Source of the DNA: Actinomadura opuntiae
GTDB taxonomy: Bacteria > Actinomycetota > Actinomycetes > Streptosporangiales > Streptosporangiaceae
Assembly: GCF_030283205.1 (NCBI RefSeq)
Contig: NZ_JASNWF010000018.1
Coordinates: forward strand, 182,857-246,856
DNA: 64,000 bases
Direction: 5' to 3'
Shown: positions 45,411-53,941 of the stretch, one piece after another
Position numbering within the stretch: the first letter of the stretch is position 1
Layout of the letters: every line of letters begins with the position of its first letter
Position numbers and translations under genes: made by a program
The notes under the pieces: model-generated
What the model saw: the letters and a program-made list of their open reading frames with translations, nothing else
Database searches by the model: none
Told to the model about the DNA's origin: nothing

Positions 45411-46700
45411 TCAGGTGTCGCCGGGGCGGGAGGTGTCGATGGCGGGGAGGCAGACGCGGTCGCGGCCGGACTCCTTGGCTCGGTAGAGGGCGAGGTCGGC
45501 CGCAGCCAGGAGCTCGATGAGGTCTTGGCCGTGGGTGCGGAACAGTGCGACGCCGACCGAGACCGTCACCGTGACCGTGCCCTCCTCGGCGGGCACTGCG
45601 AGGCGGCGGACGCGGCCGCGCAGGCGCTCGGCCACCCGGCACGCCTCCACGGTGTCGGCGCCGGGCAGCAGCACCACGAACTCCTCGCCGCCGAACCGGC
45701 CGACGACGTCGTAGTCGCGGAGCTGGTGGCACAGGGTGCTCGCGACCCCCACCAGCACCTGGTCACCGATCAGGTGCCCGTGGGTGTCGTTCACCCGCTT
45801 GAAGTGGTCGATGTCGATCAGCAGCAGGGCCAGGGCGTCCTGGGTGCGCTGGGCACGGGACAGCTCGGTGTCGGCCTCGCGCTGCCAGGCCGCCGCGTTC
45901 AGCAGCCCCGTCTTGGCGTCCGTGCGCGCCGCGGCCTGCAGCTGCTGGTGCATGAGGCTGCGTTGCAGCAGCATCACCGGCGGGAGCGCCAGCAGCAGCA
46001 GCCCGAGGGTCAGCGCGCTGGTGATCGCCACGAGGGTGCCGACGCAGAGCTCGACCAGGTCCAGCAGGAGGCTCTCGCGCGTCCAGAGCACGTCCCGCCA
46101 GCGGCTCTCGGGGTTGGCCGCGTGCGCGGCCACCGCGACCAGCGCCGTGTTCACGATGGTGAACAGCGCCGCGCAGCCGACCGCCGCCGGGATGCCCGGA
46201 TACGCCTGCACCACCCAGTGCGGTGCGCCCTCCAGCGGGTCTGGCACGACCACATGGAACACCAGCGACGCGCAGGCTCCGGCGATACCGTGCGCGGCGG
46301 CCACCAAGCCCCGCCGGTAGACGAGGGTCCGGCGCACCCGGAACTGCAGGAGCGCCTGCAGCGGTATGGGGATCAACAGCGCGTACAGCGGCGGCAGCAG
46401 CAGCGCGACGGGCAGCCACCACGCCGACAGCAGGTCCCGCGCGACCCCGGCCGGCATACCGAGCCGGCGGGACGCCTCGATGCAGACCGCACCGCACGCC
46501 AGCAACGCCGCGAACGTCGCCAGATCGTGGACCCGCAAAGGAGTGCGGAACAGCAGGGCGACGATCAACCCCAGATGGACCGCGACGACCGCCGGGACGT
46601 AGACCACGAGCAGGGACGGATGCCCCAGAAGCGATCGGCGGCGGGGCACGCGGGTGAGTTCCCCGCCCTGGTCCTCGGCGGACGACTGCACTGCCGTCAT
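45411..46700 (-). CDS. Membrane diguanylate cyclase (GGDEF) with an intact I-site
   Basis: 429 residues. Six to seven TM helices (about 28-245) form a MASE-like sensor, followed by a GGDEF domain with active-site GGEEF. An RDYD (RxxD) motif five residues upstream is the inhibitory c-di-GMP site, so product feedback is expected. It makes c-di-GMP, which in actinomycetes controls development through BldD. No EAL domain is fused. The promoter region to the right is AT-rich and palindromic. Confidence 0.88.
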   Translation of the reverse strand: MTAVQSSAEDQGGELTRVPRRRSLLGHPSLLVVYVPAVVAVHLGLIVALLFRTPLRVHDLATFAALLACGAVCIEASRRLGMPAGVARDLLSAWWLPVALLLPPLYALLIPIPLQALLQFRVRRTLVYRRGLVAAAHGIAGACASLVFHVVVPDPLEGAPHWVVQAYPGIPAAVGCAALFTIVNTALVAVAAHAANPESRWRDVLWTRESLLLDLVELCVGTLVAITSALTLGLLLLALPPVMLLQRSLMHQQLQAAARTDAKTGLLNAAAWQREADTELSRAQRTQDALALLLIDIDHFKRVNDTHGHLIGDQVLVGVASTLCHQLRDYDVVGRFGGEEFVVLLPGADTVEACRVAERLRGRVRRLAVPAEEGTVTVTVSVGVALFRTHGQDLIELLAAADLALYRAKESGRDRVCLPAIDTSRPGDT

Positions 46701-46714
46701 CCTTCCCCCTTACA

Positions 46715-46780
46715 CGCATCACGTTGTGTAACACGATAGTTGCAACGTGTGCGGAACGGGCGTGAAACAGGTACCTTCGA
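46715..46780. promoter_or_regulatory. AT-richer divergent promoter block
   Basis: The repeat CACGTTG...CAACGTG and the small palindrome GTGTAACAC sit just upstream of the diguanylate cyclase start. They look like an operator. The cyclase reads left from here, and a candidate small RNA reads right. Confidence 0.4.
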
Positions 46781-46839
46781 TAAGGCACATGCTGGTGACC
46801 GTTCTGGGCACCATGCATAGGAGGCCGCGGATCCGCGGA

Positions 46840-46960
46840 CCTCGGCACATCCTGAGGGGGGCAACACCATGCGCGGCGTTTCCTGGATCTAGGCAGGCCG
46901 CAGGACCCCGACGGTGCGGGGGCGCAGACCGGCAGCGGACCATCTGCCGGCCACGCCCCC
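46840..46960 (+). ncRNA. Candidate small transcript: 7-codon leader ORF plus terminator-like double hairpin
   Basis: An excellent Shine-Dalgarno (GAGGGGGG, 46854-46861) precedes ATG 46869, which opens a seven-codon frame (MRGVSWI, TAG 46890-46892). It is followed by nested stems GGGGGCG/CGCCCCC (46918-46924 with 46954-46960) around CCGGCAG/CTGCCGG (46929-46935 with 46944-46950). This looks like a leader peptide with an attenuator/terminator, but no plus-strand gene follows: ssb comes next on the other strand. It may be a free-standing small RNA or peptide. A 14-bp palindrome (46825-46838) lies just upstream. Confidence 0.4.
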
Positions 46961-47103
46961 GGCCGCTCACATCCGGATCCCCCCGACCTCCGGCCCCCGG
47001 ACGCCCCGGCGCCGCCATTCCCGCACGCCCGCTCCTCCCCCACGCGTCCACTCTTCACCTCCGTCGCGCTTCCGGTCTCTGGCGTTCGATGTGTTCTGCG
47101 GCG

Positions 47104-47586
47104 TCAGGCGGCTTGGGGGGTGGGTTCGGCGGGGGCTTCTTCGGTGTCGGGTGGGGCGGTCAGGGCCCACTGGTCGGCGGCGTCGCGGGCCGTCTGGCGG
47201 TCCTCGTCGGTGAGGGCGCCCCCGCGCTGGACGGGACGGAAGTCGGCCGTGCCACGGCCGAGGTCGTGGCCGACGGTGGTGGCCTCGATCTCGGCGGAGA
47301 ACCGCCACTGGCCGTCGCGCTCGTACTGGCGGACGCGGAGCCGCCCGGTGACCAGGACGGGCGTGCCGCGCCGGAAGTCGGAGGCGTTGACGTTGTCGGC
47401 GAGGCCGCGCCAGCAGTTGACGGTCAGGAACATGGTGTCGACGTCCTGCCAGGAGCCGGTCTCCCGGTCGTAGCGGCGGGGCGTGCAGCCGACCCGCAGG
47501 GACAGGAACGGTGTGCCGTTGCCGGTGACGGTGTAGTACGGCTCGGCGGCGGTCCAGCCGATGATGGTGACGTGCGCTTCGTTCAC
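47104..47586 (-). CDS. ssb: Single-stranded DNA-binding protein, second-type (no acidic tip)
   Basis: 160 residues. The OB fold is clear: HVTIIGWTAAEPYYT, PFLSLRVGC, WLTV-like TMFLTVNCWRGLADN, GTPVLVTGRLRVRQY. The C-terminus ends TPQAA and lacks the acidic DDDIPF-type tip through which the main SSB recruits replication and repair proteins, so this is likely a paralogue such as actinomycete SsbB, which acts in chromosome segregation during sporulation. GTG 47586 has GGAGG four bases upstream, partly inside a hairpin stem. Confidence 0.85.
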   Translation of the reverse strand: MNEAHVTIIGWTAAEPYYTVTGNGTPFLSLRVGCTPRRYDRETGSWQDVDTMFLTVNCWRGLADNVNASDFRRGTPVLVTGRLRVRQYERDGQWRFSAEIEATTVGHDLGRGTADFRPVQRGGALTDEDRQTARDAADQWALTAPPDTEEAPAEPTPQAA

Positions 47587-47593
47587 GGGTCCT

Positions 47594-47626
47594 CCGTTGG
47601 TTCTCGTGGCTTCCGAGAACCAACGG
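47594..47626 (-). promoter_or_regulatory. 12-bp hairpin touching the ssb Shine-Dalgarno
   Basis: CCGTTGGTTCTC (47594-47605) and its exact complement (47615-47626), loop nine bases. In the minus-strand RNA the 3' arm ends in CGG of the GGAGG site for ssb. It may hide the ribosome site, or may be the terminator of the dynamin operon. Confidence 0.5.
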
Positions 47627-47679
47627 TGCCCGAGCCGTCACCCTCGGCGACAGCTCCGTGGAAAATGTGGATAACTCCG

Positions 47680-49425
47680 CTAGACGGACGGGCGGCCCAG
47701 CGCGACGTCCACGTCGTGCCGGAAGCCCGCGTAGACGCGCAGGTCGGCGGCCACGGGCTCGATGACCTTGTCGCGCGCGACCCGCTCGATGCCCTCCCGC
47801 ATGTGCTCTTCCATCTTGTCGCCGTGCTTGGCGGAGGAGAGCGCGACGAGGTTGCGGCAGGCGGAGGAGGTGAGCCAGCCCATGCCGAGCGTGCAGACGA
47901 CCAGCACGGCGACGTACGGGATGAGCCCGGTCTGGCCGAGGAAGCCGTTGGGGTCGTCGCCGCCGACCTTGAGCACGCCGTAGGCGATCAGGACGCCGAT
48001 CCAGATGACGCTGAGCACGGCGACCAGCACCAGGAAGTACTGCCAGGTCTTGACCAGCCACCACCAGCGCGGCACCTGGTTGAACGTGGGCAGCGCCTCC
48101 TTGAGGGACTGGCCGAGCGCCTCGGGGATCTCGGCGGCCTGCGAGCGCGCCGCGGCGCGGACGGACCGCGCCCAGTGCACCGGCAGCTCGCCGGTGATGC
48201 CGTCGGTGACGCCGGCCAGCGCGTTGTCCACGTCGCCCTGCTGGGCGCCGATGGGGCCGGTGAAGGCGTTGCGGAGCTCCTCGCGCAGCTCGGTGAGGCG
48301 CATCCGGCGCAGCGGGTCCGAGCGCAGCCGGGTGATCAGCGCGCTGACGGGCCAGCCGACGAAGTCGGCGGCGCGCAGCTCGTAGGCGCTCTCCATGGCC
48401 TCGGCGACGGCGGGCGCGCCGGCGGCGTCGGTGAGGGCCTGGACGAGCTCGGTGCGGCGGCCGTCGTCCACGGTGGTGGGCGGTTCGGCGTCGAAGCGGT
48501 GCTCGGCGAAGCGCTCGGCGATCCGGTCGACGTCGGCGGCGAGCCGCTCGCTGCGGGCGCGGCGGGCGGCGACCGTGTCGACGAGGACGTCGCGGAAGCC
48601 GTGCACGCCGTCCTCGGCGACGGCGGAGGTGGTGATGATGCGCGGCTCGGCCAGGCCCTCGGCCTCCAGCAGCCGGCGCAGGTCGGCGACGCAGTCGTCG
48701 ATCTCGTCGGGGGCGAGCCGGTCGACCTGGTTGAGCACGATCAGGGTGACGCCGGTGTGCCGGGCGAACGGGACGATGTAGTTGCGGTGCAGCGCGGCGT
48801 CGGCGTACTTCTGCGGGTCGACGACCCAGACCAGCAGGTCGGCGATCGTGACGAACCGGTCGACCTCGGCGCGGTGCATGGCCTGGATGGAGTCGTGGTC
48901 GGGCAGGTCCAGCAGGACGAGGCCCTGCAGGGAGCTGTCGGCGCGCTCCAGGTCGAGGGCGCTGGCGCGGGCGTAGCGGTGCCGCTTGTCGACGTCGAGC
49001 CAGTCCAGCAGGGGCCCGGCGCCGTCCAGGCCCCAGACGCAGGCATGCGCCTTGGAGGTCATCGGGCGGCGCATGCCGGTGGGCGACAGCTCCAGCCCGC
49101 AGATCGCGTTGAACAGCGAGGACTTGCCGCTGCCGGTGCCGCCGGCGAGGGTGACGACGGTGTGCTCGCCGGACAGCCGCAGCCGCTGGCCGGCCCGGTC
49201 GAGCAGCGCGCCCGCGTCCTCGAGCAGCGGGCGGTCGAGCCGTCCGGTGCCGGCCTGGACGAGCCGGTCAAGGCCGTTGAGGCGGTCGGTGAGGGTGGAT
49301 GCGGCGGGCTCGGCGGGCGGCGGCGGACCGGCCTGCGCGGCCGGGCGCTCGGGGGAGGCGTCCGTCGCGGGGACCGGGATGCCGCCGGGGCTCGTCGGCG
49401 AGCCGGGCAGGGCCGAGGTGGTCAT
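47680..49425 (-). CDS. Dynamin-like GTPase, membrane-anchored (YfjP-type)
   Basis: 581 residues. GTPase domain: P-loop GGTGSGKSS at about 95-103, G3 DLPD, G4-like NQVD. Two TM helices near 460-480 and 495-515 (TWQYFLVLVAVLSVIWIGVLIAYGVL and YVAVLVVCTLGMGWL) anchor the chain in the inner membrane. Its ATG overlaps the stop of the upstream GTPase gene by four bases. In Streptomyces a dynamin pair (DynA/DynB) stabilises FtsZ rings in sporulation septa; that role here is inference from pairing and architecture. Confidence 0.75.
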   Translation of the reverse strand: MTTSALPGSPTSPGGIPVPATDASPERPAAQAGPPPPAEPAASTLTDRLNGLDRLVQAGTGRLDRPLLEDAGALLDRAGQRLRLSGEHTVVTLAGGTGSGKSSLFNAICGLELSPTGMRRPMTSKAHACVWGLDGAGPLLDWLDVDKRHRYARASALDLERADSSLQGLVLLDLPDHDSIQAMHRAEVDRFVTIADLLVWVVDPQKYADAALHRNYIVPFARHTGVTLIVLNQVDRLAPDEIDDCVADLRRLLEAEGLAEPRIITTSAVAEDGVHGFRDVLVDTVAARRARSERLAADVDRIAERFAEHRFDAEPPTTVDDGRRTELVQALTDAAGAPAVAEAMESAYELRAADFVGWPVSALITRLRSDPLRRMRLTELREELRNAFTGPIGAQQGDVDNALAGVTDGITGELPVHWARSVRAAARSQAAEIPEALGQSLKEALPTFNQVPRWWWLVKTWQYFLVLVAVLSVIWIGVLIAYGVLKVGGDDPNGFLGQTGLIPYVAVLVVCTLGMGWLTSSACRNLVALSSAKHGDKMEEHMREGIERVARDKVIEPVAADLRVYAGFRHDVDVALGRPSV

Positions 49426-51455
49426 CGGGCGACCTCGAGGTTGTAGGTGGCCTGGTACAGCTGGACGGGGACGGTCTCGTCGGGGATGCCGGCGCCGTCG
49501 AGCACCTGCCCGAACCGGATCGCCTCCTCGTCGAACAGCATCCCGATGCGGCTACGCAGGTCGGCGCGGGCCTTGGCGCCCATGCCGCGCAGCGACTCGG
49601 CGCCGAACAGCGCCTTGAGCAGCCGCTGCGGGACGGCGCTGGTGCCGCCCTCGACGGCGACGTCGGACGTGCCGTAGCCGAGCAGGCCGATCATCAGGAC
49701 GAGCGAGACCGCCTCGGTGTCGAACGAGACGAGCTTGGCGACCGAGCGCTTGGTCACGCCCTCGGTGCGGATCAGCTCCTGGACGTGGTCCTGCCAGGCG
49801 CTGACGGCGCGGGTCACGCGGCGCGCCAGCTCCGGGGAGACGTGCCCGATCTCGTCGCCGCGCCCGGCCAGCACCTTCCCGCCGGCGGGGTGGGCGCGCC
49901 AGCGGGCCACGACCTGCTCGGCGCCGTGCTCGGCGGACGACATGATCAGCGATTCGAGGCCGCTGCGCAGCGCGGCCTTCAGCGCGCGGACGCGGGCGGG
50001 GCTGCGGTGGCGCCGGCCGGCGCGGCCGCGGCGCGCGCGCTGGACGTGCAGGGCGCGCAGCAGGTCGCCGGTGCCGGCGAAGTCCTGCCAGCGGGCGAGG
50101 ACCTCGCCGCGCAGCAGCGAGCCGTTGCGGGTGGCCTCGTCGAGTTCGGCGAGGGCGGTGCCGTAGGCGGCCTCGACCTGCTGGGCGAGCTCGGCGCGCT
50201 GCTCGACCTGCGCCTCGACCTGGCGGGCCAGCTCGGGGACGCGGGTGCGGAAGCTGTCCAGGACGGCGGCGAGGGTGTCGCTGATGACGATCTCGCGGTC
50301 CTCGACGTCGTCGGCGACGCCGACCAGCCAGGCGCGGACGTCCTCGACGACCTCCTCGGGCAGCCGGCTCTCCTCGATCCGGGTCTCGGGGATCGTGAAG
50401 CGGCGGGCGTCGCCGACCTCGTGCTCGTCGAGCATCTCGGCGAAGTGCTCGACGACGTCGGAGGCGCCCTGCCCGACCGATCCGGCGCGCCCGCCCGGGC
50501 CGTCGCCCTGCGGGACGCGCGAGAGCACGACGCCGATGGTCGCGCCGTTCTCCTTGGCGCGCTGGAGCATCTGCCAGACCTGCGCGTCGGCGTAGCGGGC
50601 GGCGGTGGTGACGCACAGCCACAGGTCGGCGGCCGCCATCAGCTTGGTGGCGAACTCGTAGTGGTCCTCGAAGACCGAGTCGAAGTCGGGGCTGTCGAGC
50701 AGGGCGAGGCCGGGCGGGAGGGCGTCGCTGGCGATGATGACCAGCTGGTCGCCCGCGATGGCGTCGGGCGCGGGGCCGCGGACGCGTCCCATGCCGGGCA
50801 GCAGCGGCCCCTCCATGAACCACCGCACATGGTCGGGGTGGCAGACCAGGATCGGGCTGCTGGTGGTGGGGCGGAGCACGCCGGTGGCGCTGACGCGGGC
50901 GCCGACGAGCGTGTTGACCAGGGTGGACTTGCCCGCGCCGGTGGACCCGCCGAGCACCACCAGCAGCGGCGCGCCGGCCGCCTGCAGGCGCGGCAGGACG
51001 TAGTCGTCGAGCTGGTTGCGCAGCTCGTCGCGGGCCTCGCGGGCCTCCTCCACGCCGGGGACGTCCAGCAGGAGGTCGAAGGCGCCGAGCTGGTCGCGCA
51101 GCGCGGTCAGCGCCCTGACCAGCTCGCCCTGCCGGACGGTCGCGCCGCCGGACGGCGCGGGCCGCGACCGGGCGGGCGCCGCCTCGCGCCCGGACGCCCG
51201 GACGCCGGACGCCTTCTCACCGGCCGTGTCACCACCGGACGCTGTGCCCTCGCCGGACGTGGCGCCTTCACCGGACGCGGTGCCTTCGCCGGACGCCGTC
51301 TCGCCGCCGCCGGAGGCGGGCTTCTCGGCGGACGCGGCGGTGTCCGGCTTTTCGGGCATGGTGCTCCCGGTCGCGGGCTTCGCGGAGTCCTCGCCTCCGC
51401 GTCCGGTGCCCGCCTCCTCGTCGTGGACCGCGCTTCGCTCTGCGGGGGGTGTCAC
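49422..51455 (-). CDS. Dynamin family GTPase with Ser/Gly/Ala-rich N-terminal region
   Basis: 677 residues. The first about 100 are disordered and repetitive (ASGEGTASGEG-like units). The GTPase domain follows: P-loop GGSTGAGKST, G3 DSPDFDS, G4 region VLSRV rather than NKxD, as in some dynamin-like proteins. A long coiled segment (about 400-480, ARQVEAQVEQRAELAQQVEAAYG) fits the stalk. One hydrophobic stretch (VSLVLMIGLLGYG) may insert into the membrane. GTG 51455 overlaps the stop of cobA/cysG by four bases, so all three are translated as one unit. Confidence 0.75.
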   Translation of the reverse strand: MTPPAERSAVHDEEAGTGRGGEDSAKPATGSTMPEKPDTAASAEKPASGGGETASGEGTASGEGATSGEGTASGGDTAGEKASGVRASGREAAPARSRPAPSGGATVRQGELVRALTALRDQLGAFDLLLDVPGVEEAREARDELRNQLDDYVLPRLQAAGAPLLVVLGGSTGAGKSTLVNTLVGARVSATGVLRPTTSSPILVCHPDHVRWFMEGPLLPGMGRVRGPAPDAIAGDQLVIIASDALPPGLALLDSPDFDSVFEDHYEFATKLMAAADLWLCVTTAARYADAQVWQMLQRAKENGATIGVVLSRVPQGDGPGGRAGSVGQGASDVVEHFAEMLDEHEVGDARRFTIPETRIEESRLPEEVVEDVRAWLVGVADDVEDREIVISDTLAAVLDSFRTRVPELARQVEAQVEQRAELAQQVEAAYGTALAELDEATRNGSLLRGEVLARWQDFAGTGDLLRALHVQRARRGRAGRRHRSPARVRALKAALRSGLESLIMSSAEHGAEQVVARWRAHPAGGKVLAGRGDEIGHVSPELARRVTRAVSAWQDHVQELIRTEGVTKRSVAKLVSFDTEAVSLVLMIGLLGYGTSDVAVEGGTSAVPQRLLKALFGAESLRGMGAKARADLRSRIGMLFDEEAIRFGQVLDGAGIPDETVPVQLYQATYNLEVAR

Positions 51456-52690
51456 GGATCCCGTCCCAAGTCGGCTCGAATCATGTCGATCTCTCGCGCC
51501 ACGTCGACCACGTCGCCCACGACCACGATCGCCGGGGGCCGGACTCCGCCGGCGGCCATCTCGTCGGCCACGGTGCCCAGCGTCGCGGTCAGCGTCCGCT
51601 GGCCCGGGAGGGTGCCGTCCTGGATGACGGCGACCGGCGTGTCGGACGACCGACCATAGCGCACGAGGGCCGGTGCGATGACCGGCATCCGCTCCACCGC
51701 CATGAGCAGCACGAGCGTCCCGTGGGCGCGGCCCAGCGCCTCCCAGTCGACGGTCGATTCCGGGTGCCCCGGCGGGACGTGCGCGGAGACGACGTGGAAC
51801 TCCTGCGCGACGCCGCGGTGGGTGACCGGGATGCCGGCGGCGGACGGCACCGCGACCGAGCTGCTGATCCCGGGGACCACCATGACCGGGACGCCGTGCC
51901 GGGCGCAGTGCAGCGCCTCCTCGCCGCCCCGGCCGAACACGAACGGGTCGCCGCCCTTGAGCCGGACGACGAACTTGCCCTGCTTCGCGTGCTCGACGAG
52001 ATAGTCGTTGATCTTGTCCTGCGTGACGGTCCGGCCGTAGGGGATCTTGGCGGCGTCGATCACCTCGACGTCTGCGGCCAGCTCGTCCAGCAGCCCGCCG
52101 GGGGCGAGCCGGTCGGTGACCACGACGTCGGCCATCGCCAGCAGCTGCCGGCCGCGGACGGTGATCAGCCCCGGGTCGCCGGGGCCGCCGCCGACGAGCG
52201 CGACGCCGGACGGCTTCTGCCGCGAGTGCCGCGACTCCAGGGCGCCGTCGCGCAGCCCGTCCACCACCGCGTCGCGGATGCCGGCGGCGCGCCGCGGGTC
52301 GCCGCCGAGCAGCACCCCGACGGTGGCGTCGCCGGCCTGCCCGCTCGCGGGCGTCCAGGCCGGGGACGACTCGGCGTCGTCGGCGCGCACCGACCAGATC
52401 CGGGCGGCCTCCGCCTCGGCGACCACGTCCCCGTTGACCTTGGCGTCGTCGGTGACGGCCTGCACCAGCCAGGCGCCCGCGCAGTCGCCGCGCCGGTACG
52501 GGCGGGCGTGCCAGGCGATCCGGCCGGCCTCGGCGAGGCCCTGCAGCGAGGCGGTGACCTCCGGGGAGACGAGGACGACCTCGGCGCCCGCGTCCAGCAG
52601 GGCGGGGACGCGGCGCTGCGCGACCCGGCCGCCGCCGACGACGAGGACGCGTCGCCCTCGAAGGCGCAGACCTAGCAGGTACGGGGGCAC
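51452..52690 (-). CDS. cobA: Uroporphyrinogen-III C-methyltransferase/precorrin-2 dehydrogenase fusion (CysG-like)
   Basis: About 412 residues. The N-terminal Rossmann region (LRGRRVLVVGGGRVAQRR) is the precorrin-2 dehydrogenase/ferrochelatase part, and from about 155 the SUMT part has VGGGPGDPGLITVRG and GGDPFVFGRGGEEA. It makes precorrin-2 from uroporphyrinogen III, the branch point to cobalamin and sirohaem. I start it at GTG 52690 for good alignment; TTG 52723 is possible. It is the last B12 gene before the dynamin pair, which it overlaps. Confidence 0.82.
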   Translation of the reverse strand: MPPYLLGLRLRGRRVLVVGGGRVAQRRVPALLDAGAEVVLVSPEVTASLQGLAEAGRIAWHARPYRRGDCAGAWLVQAVTDDAKVNGDVVAEAEAARIWSVRADDAESSPAWTPASGQAGDATVGVLLGGDPRRAAGIRDAVVDGLRDGALESRHSRQKPSGVALVGGGPGDPGLITVRGRQLLAMADVVVTDRLAPGGLLDELAADVEVIDAAKIPYGRTVTQDKINDYLVEHAKQGKFVVRLKGGDPFVFGRGGEEALHCARHGVPVMVVPGISSSVAVPSAAGIPVTHRGVAQEFHVVSAHVPPGHPESTVDWEALGRAHGTLVLLMAVERMPVIAPALVRYGRSSDTPVAVIQDGTLPGQRTLTATLGTVADEMAAGGVRPPAIVVVGDVVDVAREIDMIRADLGRDP

Positions 52691-52801
52691 GTGGTGATTC
52701 TTTCGGACGCCGGTGACGGACAAGTGTCTTTGCGGAACAAAGGTACTCGGGTTGGGGAGTTCATGGAGAGGGGCTCCGGCCGTTCGATAGCCGAGCGTGA
52801 C

Positions 52802-53929
52802 TCATTCCGAGATCGCGTCGTTACGGGGCGCGGCCTCCTTCTCGGTGACCCCCGCCGAGTCGAACGTGGCGACCTCGTGCAGCACCCGAACCGCGCCCTG
52901 GACCAGCGGCAACGCCAGCAGTGCGCCGGTCCCCTCGCCCAGCCGCAGCTCCAGGTCGACCAGCGGCCGCAGCCCCAGGTGATCGACGGCGGCGGCATGG
53001 CCGGCCTCGGCGGAGCGGTGCCCGGCCACGCAGCCGGCGAGGGCGTCAGGGCGCAGCGCGGCGGCGGCGAGGGCGGCCGAGCCGGCGATCACCCCGTCCA
53101 GCACGACGGGGACCCGCAGCGCAGCCGCGCCGAGGACGAAACCGGCGATCCCGGCGTGCTCCAGCCCGCCGACGGCCGCGAGGACGTCCAGCGGGTCGCG
53201 GGAGCCGGCGCCGTCGAGGAGGCCGTGCCGGTCGAGGGCGGTCCGCACGACCTCGACCTTGCGGGCGTGGGTGGCGTCGTCGATGCCGGTGCCCCGGCCG
53301 GTGACCCGCTCGGGCGGCAGGCCGGTGAACGCGGCGATCAGCGCGGCCGATGCGGTGGTGTTGGCGATGCCCATGTCGCCGGTGATCAGGCAGCGGGCGC
53401 CCTGGTCGACCAGCTCGCGGGCCACCTCGATGCCGGTCGCGACGGCGCGGCGGGCCTCGTCCGGGGTCATCGCGGGCCCGGCCGTCATGTCGGCGGTGCC
53501 GGGGGCGATCTTGCGGGCGAGCAGGCCGGGCGCGGGGTCCAGCGGGGCGGCGACGCCGATGTCCACGACGGTGACCCGGGCGCCGACCTGCTTGGCGAAC
53601 GCGTTGACGACCGCCCCGCCGGCCACGAAGTTCGCGACCATCTGCGCGGTGACCTCTTGTGGCCACGGCGTCACGCCCTGTGCGTGCACGCCGTGGTCGG
53701 CGGCGAAGACGGCGACGGCGGCCGGCTCGGGCAACGGCGGCGGGCACTGCCCGGCGAGCCCGGCGAGCCGGACCGACACCTCCTCCAGCACGCCGAGCGA
53801 CCCCGGCGGCTTGGTGAGCCGGGACTGCAGGGCGCGGGCCTCGTCCATCGCGGCCAGGTCGGGCGGCGCGATCGCGGCCAGTGTCTCCCCGATCAGATCG
53901 CCATCGGTCCCGTTCACGTCATCGGACAA
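52802..53929 (-). CDS. cobT: Nicotinate-nucleotide-dimethylbenzimidazole phosphoribosyltransferase
   Basis: 375 residues. LTKPPGSLGVLEE, VFAADHGVHAQGVTPWP, GDMGIANTTASAAL and VLDGVIAGSAALAA are CobT signatures, and a Glu near the C-terminus (LGEGTGALLALP) is the catalytic base. It activates dimethylbenzimidazole to alpha-ribazole phosphate for the lower ligand of cobalamin. It follows cobC-like by 12 bases. Confidence 0.92.
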   Translation of the reverse strand: MSDDVNGTDGDLIGETLAAIAPPDLAAMDEARALQSRLTKPPGSLGVLEEVSVRLAGLAGQCPPPLPEPAAVAVFAADHGVHAQGVTPWPQEVTAQMVANFVAGGAVVNAFAKQVGARVTVVDIGVAAPLDPAPGLLARKIAPGTADMTAGPAMTPDEARRAVATGIEVARELVDQGARCLITGDMGIANTTASAALIAAFTGLPPERVTGRGTGIDDATHARKVEVVRTALDRHGLLDGAGSRDPLDVLAAVGGLEHAGIAGFVLGAAALRVPVVLDGVIAGSAALAAAALRPDALAGCVAGHRSAEAGHAAAVDHLGLRPLVDLELRLGEGTGALLALPLVQGAVRVLHEVATFDSAGVTEKEAAPRNDAISE

Positions 53930-53941
53930 CGGTCGTCTCCC

